From Chrysaora quinquecirrha (Eukaryota; Cnidaria; Scyphozoa; Semaeostomeae; Pelagiidae), in NCBI GenBank assembly GCA_014526335.1, contig JACTAT010000014.1:3154840-3218839 (forward strand): 64,000 nt of DNA, given 5' to 3'. Shown here one piece after another: positions 53,768-64,000 of this stretch. The stretch's first letter is position 1. Each line of letters opens with the position of its first letter. The notes below the pieces were generated by a model. It had not been told where the DNA came from. It saw nothing but the letters and a program-made list of their open reading frames with translations, and did not search any database. The position numbers and the translations under genes were made by a program.

Positions 53768-56700
53768 TCAGAAACATTTCATATGAACAACGGAGGCACC
53801 CATCTCTGCATACTGATCAGTTGTAATACACTGCTGAGAAAACGTCGAACGTGAGCTAATAACCGAGCCGCCGGTCCATGTTGCGGTTACTGGATTACTA
53901 GCGTTTATTAACCGCACGGCAGCAGTGTGATCCGTCACAGCGTTCAGTTCTTTATTCAATCGTTTCGTAAATCCAGGTAGTAGGCTCGTTCCTCCAGTTA
54001 CCACGACGTGATTCGTTAGTGTTGGCTGTAAACTTTTATCAGCACTGTAACGACACAGAGAAAAGCGAATTATATGCCATGAATATGCCATATGTTAGAC
54101 TCGTCTATCTACAATACACGCTTTTGTTATTATTCATTATTTTCCAGAGGATCAGACATTGTTTTTCAACATTTGAAATTTGCATGTCAAGCAAAATGTT
54201 TTAACCGTTTGGCCAGGATGCAGACATTGCTCGTCAAGCATTTTTTCTTTTGGCTCCAAGCCAAACGATGAAATCTTGCAAAAGCATTGCCCAACAAATT
54301 ATTAGTCAAGCAATGTTGAAACATTGAAACGTTGAAACATTGCTTGGTAAGCAAAGTTCAAACTTTTGACAACAATGCTTGATCGTTTGGCCAGGGCCTA
54401 AGAATAAGAAGCCTCGCTTAGATCGATACCTAAAGGACCTAGCCAAACCATCAAACATTGTCAGTCAAATGTTTGCAGTTTGCTGATCAAGCAAAATGCT
54501 TGACCGTTTGCCCACGTCACAAAGCATCGCTCGTCCAAAATTTTATGCTTGATACCAGTAACAAAACAATTTGAAGTTTTTCAAAAACATTGCTGAGATA
54601 ATTTCTGCTTGACAAGCAATGTTTGGTGATGTGGCTAAACGGTTAAACAATGCTTGTAAAGTAAATCTCAAATGTTTATAACCAGCAATGTTTGATCGTT
54701 TGGCCTAAGCTAAAGATGAAGAAAATTAACCCAAATACTAACCTTGCAATACTGTCCATGATCAGGGATTGTATAGGTTTTTGTTCCAGTCCAATTTCTT
54801 CAGGATCAAACAATACTTCAGCAGCTCTGAATCTCTCAACATCAACTTCAATCTCTTGTCCATCAGGCAGCGTGAAAAACTCAAGCACATCATCTGGGCT
54901 TTTTCTAAATCGGTCTTGTTCAAGCTTTGGATCTATAAGAAATTAAGAAACAAAATTTTTTGTTACTCAAAGACTATTCACCAATGCAATAATAAGGTTA
55001 AAGCAGTGAGACAGTAACGCTGCAAAGCGACGAGAAGACGAAGCAAAAAAGACTAAATTTTTAAATACTAATATAAAGTGTATCAGAGTAAAGAAGCCCT
55101 GAATGCCGGGGCGAAATATTAGTATTTAAAATTTTGTCTTTTTTGCTTCGTCTTCTCGTCGCTTTGCAGCGTTACTGCTTCAACGCTTTATTTTATTTTA
55201 TTCGCCGTAAGAATCGAAAGATCCGAAAGGACAGTTTGCAGTTCGTGGCCTTTTCTCTCTATCAATAATAAGATTGTCTTTAAACAACTCTTGACAGTGT
55301 ACAGTAATAGGGGCCAAACTTTATGAGTCAAATATTTGGAATAGAAGGAGTAGGAGCTTTGCTCTCTCTCTCAGTAGTTTCCTGTGAGAGTACTGTGAGA
55401 GTCCCCCTACGCTTAGCTAGAAAATCCAATGCTTTTGAGATAGTTTGTATCTATAGCGACGCAGCGCGGGTTGGTTACAATGGGCCTCTGCTTCTGCTGA
55501 TAGTAATGCCCAGTGTGCGAGACTGGTACTACAAGGACTTGCGGAGAGCTTGTGGGATGGTAGCTCAGTTGGCTGAGCATAAATAGACCAACAAAGGCAA
55601 AGGTTGCAAGTTCCAGAATTACCACGGCTCCACAGACACTGCCCTCATCATCCGAAAGGGTCTTAAACCGATAGTATAAGCCAATGCACTACAGTCTCGC
55701 TAAAAGGACTCAAGAGTGGAATGTGTCTTCACTTTGACTTGGATTCTAGTCTCTCTCAGGATTACAGGAAAATCAACATGCCATAAATTTTGGAAATTTT
55801 CTTATTAACTGTAAAAAGCCCTACCTTCTGCAACGTATCCGATTCTCTCTTTCATTTGGTTGAGTATAAATTTCTCAGACGAAGAACTAAAGGCTAGGCC
55901 TTTCGTTGATAGCAGCAGCCTTCCTAAATGATTTGATATTTGGTGGCCTCCAACATCAAGCTGACGAGTGCAGTAATCGAGACCATGGCCTTCATATACG
56001 GGTATTGACTGCGTTGCTGAGAAACCAACATTCACGCACAATCCAGACATTAGTCCCATGGAATATAAGGACAATGGGCCTTGGTTGGCGAGGAAAAATG
56101 CTGGAGCTCCATGTCTTTCGAAGACTATCTAAAACGAACGAGATATGCGAGCTTAATTTCAAAAGTGAATAGACTCCGCATCTGGGTATAAATTCCGCCT
56201 TTATCAAGTGTTTCGGTCTGTTTATACTCCGATGAGTGTCAGATGGAAAAAGCTTTTAAGTATGTCCAAAAAAGATTCCGTTTTTTATCGCAATTTTACA
56301 GAGTACTTTATAAAACAATATTTCACAACTCCTCATTGCTCAGCTCCAAAATCTCAGTACTGCGTTTTCATACAAAACGAAGTCCAAACGATTTGGAAAT
56401 AGAGCATTCAACGTAATCAAACATCCCCTCCTTTAAAGAGTGACGAAAAGTCTAGTGAATTTTCAAAACTGTAAGTAAAACGTCTGAAGCATCTTAAGTT
56501 TCTTAAAACGTTCACAAGAAACTTCTCGAGAAATGTTTCACACGATGTTTCCGTTTGACCGTAATGTTTCTAATTGCTTTACAAGCAAGAATACTAATCA
56601 TTCTGCATAGTATTACTTAACTCTTTTTTGAGAGACTAATTAAGGATACACTTAACAAACGTTAAACCTTTAGTTCAATGACGCTAGTCTAAATGCAAAC

Positions 56701-58888
56701 TGGTTGACAGCAAAGATACGTACGCTGAGTGAGTTAACCCTAATACTATAAACTTTTTCCTGGCAAGGCGTCTTTGTGACTAAGCTTTGCGGTGTTTATA
56801 TGGATTTTAATATGAAACACTGTATCTTTACGTAAGACATTAAGACGAAATGACGTCAACCGCCCAGTTTCTAGTCAGATGTTGAGGATAAAACGGTGAT
56901 AAAACCGCCAATATACGATAAAATAAAACCGAATACAATGGAGTGAAAAAGCCCTACGTAACAATTGAACATATGATTTAAGACTTTAATTGTGACAAAC
57001 TTCGCTAGATTGGTTGGAGTTATCAACCACAGAAGTTAACTGTTGTTGTCATTGTTTAGGCAAGCTCTGTTATCAGCTCAAGAAGAAATACTGTACACAG
57101 TCTTGCGTAGCGATTCTACAGGGTGGTTCGGGACTGTATTAGGTCTATCAGCTATCTTATAGGGATTAACTAAAAAGATAATTTATACCTCTGTTAATTT
57201 TTCCCTCTGTTTCTTCGATATAAGTCCATTTTCTGTCAATAGTAACGGATGATCACGAATATTGATACCAAGTTCAACTTCAATGACATATTCAAGCAGA
57301 CTGTTTACATCAGACCAGTTTGTGACGTTTTGTTTGATCGGATGGTCTACAACATGAAACAAAATTTAGAATACATCTAAATACACAAGAAACGAGAAAA
57401 CCTGCTATAGCTAATTTTTTTCATTAGGTACTTGTTTTCTTGTTTTTAATTTCATCCGAGGCTGTGGTTCTTATAGAGTGTGTTCTTATAAAAAAGAGTG
57501 TATCACGTTATGGATTGAAGCCAAACGCCGAACATAGCAACAAGCTTGTGTTTACTTAGCTTTCTGGCGTTCTTACTGGCTTTAAAATTCTTACAAAAAT
57601 GTAAGAATTTCTTCTCAAAATCTATTAACTTGAACTAACAAAACACTTCATTTTTCGAATTTGATTGTAAAATATTTTCCCAGCTCTGCAAAACCTAACC
57701 TTTTTGTGTTCGAAGAACTTCGAACACATTGGTGTGAGGTGGATGTCACTCACTCACTCACTCACTCACTCACTCACTCACTCACTCACTCACCAACTAA
57801 CCAACGCTTGAACAATGGAAAACGTAAGAATGCCATTAGGGCCATTGTCTCAGCCATTTATGCGCAATTTACGGTTAGTTGTTCACAATTCGGCCTGCAA
57901 GCACTTTTGTCAATCTGGGGTCATGTGACAACTGACTCATCCTTGTTTACTAAATGGAACTGGAAGATTGCCACCTTGCTTTGGTAAATGACATTTCAGG
58001 CATTCTCAACATTTAACAAAGAGTTTTGCCAAAGAGCGGCAATTTCAAAACAGTTTTCAAAACAAATCATCATTAATATTATCCTCACGATGAAAATCGT
58101 CATAATAATAATAATAATGATAATCATCATCATCATCATCATCATGATTACTATCACCACCATTGACGGTGTGCAACATCTAAAGGAACGCTACCACCAC
58201 CACAACCAGCCCTACAACCATCACCTCGACCACCCCTATCACCACAACTGGAACCACCCCTACAACCATCACCTCGACCACCCTTATCACCACCACCACA
58301 ACTACCCTACAACCATCACCACGATCACCCCTATCACAACCACCACAACCACCCCTTCAGCACCACAACCACCTCTATCACCACCACCATACCCACCATA
58401 CAACCACAATCACCCCTACCAACCAGCATCATGATCATCGTGTTCATCAACATCATCATCATAACCACCACCATTATCATCATAATCATTATCGTCATCG
58501 TTGTGTTCTCGTTTGGACACACCCTGAATATTCTGTCTAAAGCCAAACCAATTGTAACCTAAAATGAACTTTTGGAAAACCTCGAAAACCACTAGTTGAT
58601 CTTCTGTAAGAACTGAAATTCAACTTCTTAAACCCAGCCAAATCCGTATTCAAACAATATGAAAGACTTCATTTATCACATTACCTATTTGTAACATTCC
58701 TGCTCTAAAAATAGCCTCATCACCCACATAGTATCCACGTCCAATTTGACTCAGATCTTGTGAAAATCTTCTTGGAACCCCAATTACAGATGGTAAGATG
58801 CATCGAGGGGCAATTTCCCCTGCCAGGCCAGCTTTTAGAACTCCACAACCTGTGTCGATTACAGCAGTAGTTTTCATCTCAAATTTAG
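53768..58888 (-). CDS. divergent actin / actin-related domain, probably the C-terminal part of a fusion
   Basis: Five minus-strand exons encode a complete actin fold of about 372 residues: 58685-58888, 57192-57346, 55825-56128, 54743-54933 and 53768-54044 (TGA). Recognisable parts are the phosphate-1 loop (VIDTGCGVLKAGLAGE), YVGDEAIFRAGML, VTNWSDV, PLLLTENGL, the adenosine loop VVVTGGTSLLPGF and the canonical C-terminus ending KCF. The phosphate-2 loop reads CVNVGFSATQSIPVYEG, where actin has VMDSGDGVTHTVPIYEG, so key acidic and histidine residues are replaced. It is far from conventional actin and closer in style to testis ARP-T or actin-like proteins, so no symbol is given. Exon 54743-54933 either carries a one-base insertion in a T6 run (54900-54905) or uses another phase. 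Exon 58685-58888 begins at a strong acceptor 11 bases before the ATG at 58875-58877, which suggests an upstream coding exon. Confidence 0.9.
54145..54402. mobile_element. foldback element, AAACATTG family (actin-gene intron)
   Basis: Ends GATCAGACATTG on the left and GATCGTTTGGCCAGGGCCTA on the right; the interior has GTCAAGCAAAATGTTTTAACC. Confidence 0.7.
54437..54710. mobile_element. foldback element, AAACATTG family, adjacent copy (actin-gene intron)
   Basis: Ends CCTAGCCAAACCATCAAACA and TGTTTGATCGTTTGGCCTAA. It follows the 54145-54402 copy after about 35 bases, so two members lie in direct tandem within one intron. Confidence 0.75.
55014..55175. repeat. long hairpin palindrome (actin-gene intron)
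   Basis: Arm 55014-55072 (GTAACGCTGCAAAGCGACGA...) is complementary to 55117-55175 (...TCGTCGCTTTGCAGCGTTAC) over about 59 bases with one or two mismatches, with a 44 base loop. The repeat continues imperfectly outward (AAAGCAGT versus ACTGCTT). No coding content. Confidence 0.9.
55545..55735 (+). repeat. tRNA-like SINE candidate (actin-gene intron)
   Basis: GGTAGCTCAGTTGGCTGAGC (from 55559) is a good tRNA A box region and GGTTGCAAGTTCC (55602-55614) a plausible B box at about the right spacing. The acceptor-stem pairing is not convincing, so it is called a SINE rather than a tRNA gene. Only one copy was noticed. Confidence 0.45.
57440..57500. mobile_element. solitary right end of a TATAAGAA-type element
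   Basis: GTGTTCTTATAAAAAAGAGTG followed by TA matches the right terminus of 17551-17943. No matching left end was recognised nearby. Confidence 0.45.
57749..57792 (+). repeat. CACT tetranucleotide run
   Basis: Eleven perfect ACTC/CACT units in an intron of the actin-domain gene. Confidence 0.95.
58095..58500 (+). repeat. ATC/CAC-rich trinucleotide tract
   Basis: ATAATAATA and ATCATCATC runs followed by CACCACAACCACCCCTA-type units of about 30 bases (ACAACCATCACCTCGACCAC twice). Non-coding intron sequence that yields spurious His/Pro-rich and Met/Val-rich frames. Confidence 0.85.
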
Positions 58889-59194
58889 CTGCAGAAGAAA
58901 AAAGTCATTTTTTTAGTTTTCATAAGAACTTTAAAAGAAAGAGAATTTTAAACAACCTAAAGCCTCCTAAAGGCACAGTAGGATTACATTACTGCTGGGG
59001 CCTGCTCTGTTCCTTGATGACCCTGGGTATAGGGTTTTCATTTTATTTCTTTCCCTGATGTTCTAAATCCTAAAAATGTTAGATAGCTTCCAAAGAGATG
59101 TAATCCAAGTTAAAAAAACACAAATCTAAAATTCATAAGAAGGAAATATAAACAATGAAAAAAGTAGAAACAGAACAAATTTTGAAGAACTTAC

Positions 59195-61336
59195 AGAAAC
59201 CAGGTGATAGAAGTTGATCATCTGAGAAGGAACCTTTCAGTAGCTCATCAGTATCTGTGTCAGACAGAAATGAACTGTCAGACATGTTACTTGCGAGTCG
59301 ACTTCTTTCCTCCCCTTCAAAAATCTCTTCACTTGAACTATTTCCATCAAATTTTTTATCAAAAACTCCATTGGCCACGGGATAACTTTCTTTCTTCTTG
59401 CTATCACTGGTCATCCTACGTCTTTGAATTTTACGATTTATTCTCTTATCACCCCTATATTTTTCTTCCATTTTATCCAAAACTGCATCCAATTCCTCAT
59501 CGGACTCAAAAAGTTCCAAACTGTCATCATCATCTGCAAGAAACTGAGCCAGCTGTTCGGCATAACCTGATAGAGGTCTGTCAGTATGTAGTTTTACCTT
59601 TAGTAAGTTTTTATTTCTCAGCATCACTGGTTTCTGTGGACTTTTTCTTCAGAATCAACTGACTTCATCTTTTGTGGACTTTTCTCTTCATTTTCAACCA
59701 TATCAGAGGAATCTATAGACCCATTTTCAGTCTCATCCTCAGAGTCACATATTTCATTTGCATCAGTCTCAGTGACTTTCACAACAGTTTCACAATTTAA
59801 TCCCTCATCAATATCTGAATACCCAGTTGTGGTGATCAGGGGAACAGAAGAATTTTCACATTGCTGATTTATATTGACCCTATTCTCTCCAATAGGTGTC
59901 ACATTTTCAGCTTCCCTTGTCTTGTAGTCAATACTATCAAATGAATTTCTTAAAATCTGATCAGCTAACTTGTTAGACAGGTCACTTATACTCTTTTCTT
60001 GTAGAATTTGGCAGCTTGAGCATTTGTGTGAATGACTTCCAAGGCTTTTTGTTGCTTGCTTCCTAACTGCATCACTTTGTTGTGAAGAGTTTATCAGGGG
60101 TGTTTGAAGGGCACTGTCAAGAATCGAAAATGAAAGATCTTCAGAAAAATTCTCAATACTGTCTCCAACCGAACTGAAGTCTTTATTTTCTACAGGCTTT
60201 GTGGACAATTTTGATGGTGATGCACATACTGCAGTTTTCACTACCTGCCTGCATGGCTTTGATTTGGGTACAATAAGATCCTTAGCATCCAATGATTCAG
60301 TTATACTTTTTGCTACAAGATCGGAAGCAAATTCCGTCAGCTTCTTTTGGCCATTCACATGTGACATAACACTGATCATAGATGATTGGATGACAGAATC
60401 AGCTAAATTGGTGATTTCTCCAAGTTGGCTGTCAAGCTCACGATATGCATGATCAAATGCACAAGTAAGCATTTGATCTGCATAACTTCTAACGTTAGCA
60501 TTACTATCATCTCCTGTAGAGATTCTATGACTGTTGGTTTCCTCATCTGACACTTCACAAGATTTCTTCATAGATTTTTCTTGCCCATCTTTTGCAGTTT
60601 GCTGCACTTCAGTGGAGCTTAGATGAATTTCCTTGTTGGAATCGAAAGACTTTTGCGTGGTTTGTCGGCCCATGTTTTCACTTGGCTGTGATTTTTGTGA
60701 ACTGGACTCTTTTTCCCCTTCGGTTTTATTTATAACTGTTTTCTGATGTACGGAAACGGGACGATCATCGGCCATTTCCTGCGCCACTGTATCTTTTTGA
60801 AGTTGCTTTGTTTTGGACTGATCATGATCAGTTAACACATTGATCCCACATAATTCCTTGTCTGTTTTCTCCACTGACTGGATATCATTTATCTCTGTTG
60901 AATCATGGATATTTTTGTTACATTTTCCTTTTTCAACGATTAAATTTCTATCATTACTGTCATCAGCTTTGGCCTCCCCGCTCTTGCTGCTGGTAGAAGA
61001 CACTGGCCTATTATTATCATCATGTAAACTCGCGTCTTTTGTAACATTTTTTCTTTTCGTTATCTTACTTTCTTTGTTTACCTGATAGCCGCCACGCTTT
61101 TTACTTTGAAACAATCCCATTTCTGTATTATCGTTACTTTTGTTACTTGTGCATTGAGATTTACTTGAGCAGTTGTCAGCCGCCTTGCTCTTTGAGGTCT
61201 TTCTTCTTCGTCGCTCCTGACGAGATTTGTACTGCTGTCTGCACACAATTATGAGTCCAATTGTAAACAAAAGATACACAACAATTGAATAGTAGGTTAT
61301 TTTTCCAACAAAACCTATTTCAATGCCCTCAGCCAT
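59195..61336 (-). CDS. membrane-anchored acidic protein with AKAP-like helices, probable N-terminal exon of the actin fusion
   Basis: A single 2.1 kb exon starts at ATG 61334-61336 (MAEGIEIGFVG). Residues 13-32 (ITYYSIVVYLLFTIGLIIVC) are a membrane segment followed by RQQYKSRQERRRRK, a signal-anchor arrangement suited to the ER or outer mitochondrial membrane. The middle is Ser/Lys/Glu-rich and unstructured. Four amphipathic segments share A-x-x-h-h-x-x-[AS]-h: ADQMLTCAFDHA (about 60450-60490), ADSVIQSSMISV (about 60370-60410), ASDLVAKSITES (about 60305-60345) and ADQILRNSFDSI (about 59935-59985). This resembles PKA-anchoring helices. The frame breaks in an A5 run at about 59645-59650, where one extra A would give EEKSPQKPVMLRNKN, echoing an earlier EEKSPQK. 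The exon ends SPGF + T at donor GTAAGT (59194), in phase with the acceptor at 58888. I recognise no named homologue. Confidence 0.75.
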
Positions 61337-62408
61337 TCTCAGCACACGCTAAGCTGGATATGTCCTACTTTCCGTCCCTTGGCAAATAAACCTCTTTTTT
61401 CTTGTGTCCTTGTCCTTCCTCCTCAAATTTTTATTTGCTAAGAGCCTGGGCACTAATGCTTTGGCTGTACAATCTCTCCCTTTCAAAATTTCCGCGCGTT
61501 TTCAACCAGTGACCAACTGGGGACCGCTTCGACGATTGTACGTAGCTTTTCGTTCGCTGAACCCTTCACAAAATAACACAAAAAATCTGCTTCAATTTCA
61601 GTTCTGCATCTGGGAAGACAGAAAATTTTAAAACAGCGATAAATCAACGTGAAAACTGATTCACATTGACAAAGATAATTGGTTTATATGGATTACGGAA
61701 AATTTTTTATTCGGTTGCCAACCAGAAAAAAGCCTGGGTCGATCGGGGTCGATGGACAACTAACTACTACGAATTCTTGGGGGAGAACTCTTTCTTGGTT
61801 CTGTGGCGATGATTCCTTTTGGCCTGTTTCCTCGCACATAAGATAGACTCCCATATGACTTGTTAAATGTTTGTTTGCAGAAACGAAACGAATTGCCAAT
61901 AAAACTTCAGAGTGCGAGGGGCTAGCTAGTCGAGGGCTGGGTTTTAAAACAGGAAATTCCAGACTCTATTCTTAATATCAGTCAGTTAGTCAAAAGAGAA
62001 GTAGAAAATTATTGTACTTGAGCCATTAATTATTGTACTCCAACACTGTCAGCGCTACCCTCAAAAGTAAGTCGCACTTTTTTCCTTGTTTGTTTCATGC
62101 AGTATAAGTATATATATATATATATATTTGCAGTATAACTATGTACTTCAATATAAGTATACACTTATACTTCATGCCTGATCATTTTGAAAATATTTAG
62201 CCTTAAACTACGGTTAATTACATACCCCAAATAATCCCAAGCTACGAGGGGCGATACACTCCTTGGAATCTCGTACACCCTCAACTAAAACCTCTACTGT
62301 TTAAGTAGGAATCTTGTAAGAATCCTTTTATTCCAATAGGAATCTCTCAGTCGTACGCTTTTTCGAGGAGCGAAATGGCTTTCGCCAAGCTATTTACGAA
62401 CTCCACTC

Positions 62409-63258
62409 CACTCATTTTTTTTTATAAGGAACCTTTGGTCTGAGTTGAGGCTGGAGTTCCTTAATTTTTCAACAAAATGAGGCTGAAAGTTCCTTATACT
62501 GTTCCTTGTCGTGGGACATGTATAAATACTAATTTTTACAGCAAATACATATAAGCTATTCTTCATTTCTAACTTTAAGTATAAATAGAGCCTTTTGGAG
62601 AAGAACGATGGGAAATATATTGCAGTGGCGTTCCCAGACTGAAAATACTGGGGTGGACAACAATAATATGGGGGTCTGGGGGCCCAGCCCCCGGAAAAAA
62701 TTTTAGGTGCCACGCCCTTTAAACGCTCGGAAAAGGTGGGTAGAAACAAGCAAAGATCAGCTATTGACTACATTACTTGCAACAATTATCCCACTGAGAG
62801 ATACGGTATAATCTGTAACAACGATGAAAAGTTTATGAAATCTACTGTATGCAAAAATGAAAGACAATGTTTCTGCTGTTTCTGCGAGAGGCTTGTTGAC
62901 TGGTAACAACAATACTGGTAATTTTTAATGATTTTCACCAATGCATAAAGTTGGAGGAAAAGTGGGCTCATTCCTTTTCTGCTGAAAATCAATCGAAGCC
63001 CCTCCTGTTAATATTATGACGGATTTCGACGAATTGGAAAATCAATGTCTGAGAGAACTGGGGTGGACATGTCCACCCCAGTCCACCCCGTGGTGACGCC
63101 ACTGATATATTGTACTTCTGTTCCTTTTTCGTACAATCCGTCTTGTTCTTTAAAAAAGAGTTTCTTAGTTTTTCATCCGAGCCTCGACAGTTCCTTAATT
63201 TTTTGGGAGATTTCAGCCTCGAGTTCCTTATAAAGGTGTTCCTTATAAAAAAAACGTG
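62409..63258. mobile_element. TATAAGGAACC-type MITE carrying a nested insertion
   Basis: Left TTTTTTTTTATAAGGAACC and right GTTCCTTATAAAAAAAACGTG followed by TA match the ends of 18110-18510. Interior phrases (GAGTTCCTTA, TTCCTTAATTTTT) also match. The left CACGC has decayed to CACTCA. The element is interrupted by the hAT-like insertion at 62623-63104. Confidence 0.7.
62623..63104. mobile_element. hAT-like non-autonomous element with perfect 8 base target duplication
   Basis: Begins CAGTGGCGTTCCCAG and ends GGTGACGCCACTG, flanked on both sides by ATATATTG (62615-62622 and 63105-63112). No transposase frame; a GTGGACATGTCCAC palindrome lies near the right end. The end sequence and 8 base duplication fit the hAT superfamily. 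Confidence 0.85.
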
Positions 63259-64000
63259 TACTCGATACGTACCTCAAATCGCAGATAGATACTCCTCAAG
63301 CCAAATTAAGGCACGCCCTTGACGCCCAATATCCCAAACGGGACGATTTTATTGGGGTCTTATACTTCTGTTGCTGACCGACTTTATATACACAAAGTTT
63401 ATGAAGAAACCAACTAAAGTAACAGATGAGTATCAATATGAAGCAGCAACAGACTCGGAAATGCTCACATTTTCATCATACAGTAAGATTGGTAACCTTG
63501 GGGCAATTTGGGCGTGAATTCCTGTCTAATTACTTCGAATAACAGAATGGTGAGATAAGAAATCTGACAAATGCATTAAAACTTTAAGTCTCTTAATGTA
63601 TTTTACAGTCCCTAAAGATTTTTATCAATCTCCTTTACTTAATATCAGAAATATCTAAAGTTAAAGTCAGTACTGTTTAAAAACCAAAGTCGGTTGTGTA
63701 TGAACAATTCGTGAAAGATTTATAAATATTACAAAGATTTCAGAAACTTGAAACTTACAAGATAAGGTTAGAAAGCTAATTTCAGATATGTTCGAAAGGA
63801 TGATAAAGACATTATGTGTCCCTGATATGATTCTTCTATTTGATATGTATTGAATGAGCGTATATGTTCTTTGCCAGAGTGCAAAAGAATGAGACTTCCA
63901 TCCAGGGGATAGACTTATTACATTCGTCGTGGTCTACGCTCCTCCACACTCCACCATCCCGATCCAGTTAAGAGGAAATAGCACCATGTTCACCACTCTG

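Larger units (their letters stand above)
61337..64000. other. spacer upstream of the membrane-anchor exon
   Basis: The first few hundred bases should hold the promoter of the minus-strand gene; no motif is assigned. Beyond are a TA microsatellite (62115-62130), a GAGGGGC repeat (62243-62400), the nested elements at 62409-63258, and a dispersed repeat near 63900-63960 (AGACTTATTACATTCGTCG) resembling 51545-51600. No gene recognised. Confidence 0.6.

Noticed and set aside
55553..55630. Possible tRNA gene
   Set aside because: Good A box but a mismatched acceptor stem and a weak B box; better explained as a SINE.
58334..58546. Met/Val-rich minus-strand frame and a His/Pro-rich plus-strand frame (57988-58434)
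   Set aside because: Products of the ATC/CAC trinucleotide tract in an intron.

Overview
This is a 64 kb window of intron-rich animal nuclear DNA. The genes carry GT-AG introns and match conserved metazoan families. Much of the spacer and intron DNA is short non-autonomous transposons, tRNA-derived SINE-like repeats and tandem repeats. An early-branching marine invertebrate, most likely an anthozoan cnidarian, is my inference; no marker in the window proves it. I see no bacterial, phage or CRISPR features and no intact tRNA or rRNA gene.

Layout: (1) 528-2874, minus: 5' half of TATDN1, running off the left edge. (2) 3920-10053, plus: TCTE1/DRC5, a leucine-rich subunit of the ciliary nexin-dynein regulatory complex, head-to-head with TATDN1. 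(3) 10551-13972, minus: GOSR2/membrin, a Golgi SNARE, tail-to-tail with DRC5; its first coding exon was not found. (4) 14-21 kb: repeat-rich spacer with a broken BEL/Pao retrotransposon piece at 15.8-16.7 kb and two TA-flanked inverted-repeat elements. (5) 20984-30441, plus: a C16orf87-like zinc-ribbon protein with a 7.7 kb first intron and a tandemly amplified 3' end. (6) 32099-50328, plus: ICE1, scaffold of the little elongation complex, in 18 coding exons. One 5.3 kb exon encodes a 24-unit nine-residue repeat and is interrupted by about five single-base frameshifts. (7) 50.3-53.7 kb: spacer with a 22 bp-period minisatellite. (8) 53768-58888, minus: five exons of a complete, divergent actin domain. 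(9) 59195-61336, minus: a large exon for a membrane-anchored acidic protein with four helices resembling A-kinase anchoring motifs. (10) 61.3-64 kb: spacer with a hAT-like element (perfect 8 bp target duplication) nested in another element.

The most unusual item is that blocks 8 and 9 look like one gene. The membrane-protein exon ends at a good donor in phase 1. The next exon downstream begins at a strong acceptor in the matching phase, 11 bases before the actin methionine. The predicted product is an N-terminal membrane anchor, then AKAP-like helices, then a C-terminal actin fold with a degenerate nucleotide pocket. The conserved genes are otherwise functionally unrelated: nuclease, cilium, Golgi SNARE, transcription.

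Caution: the long exons contain frameshifts that mostly look like one-base losses at A-rich positions. Assembly error is as likely as gene decay. All exon borders were read by eye from splice consensus, phase and remembered family similarity; no search was run.
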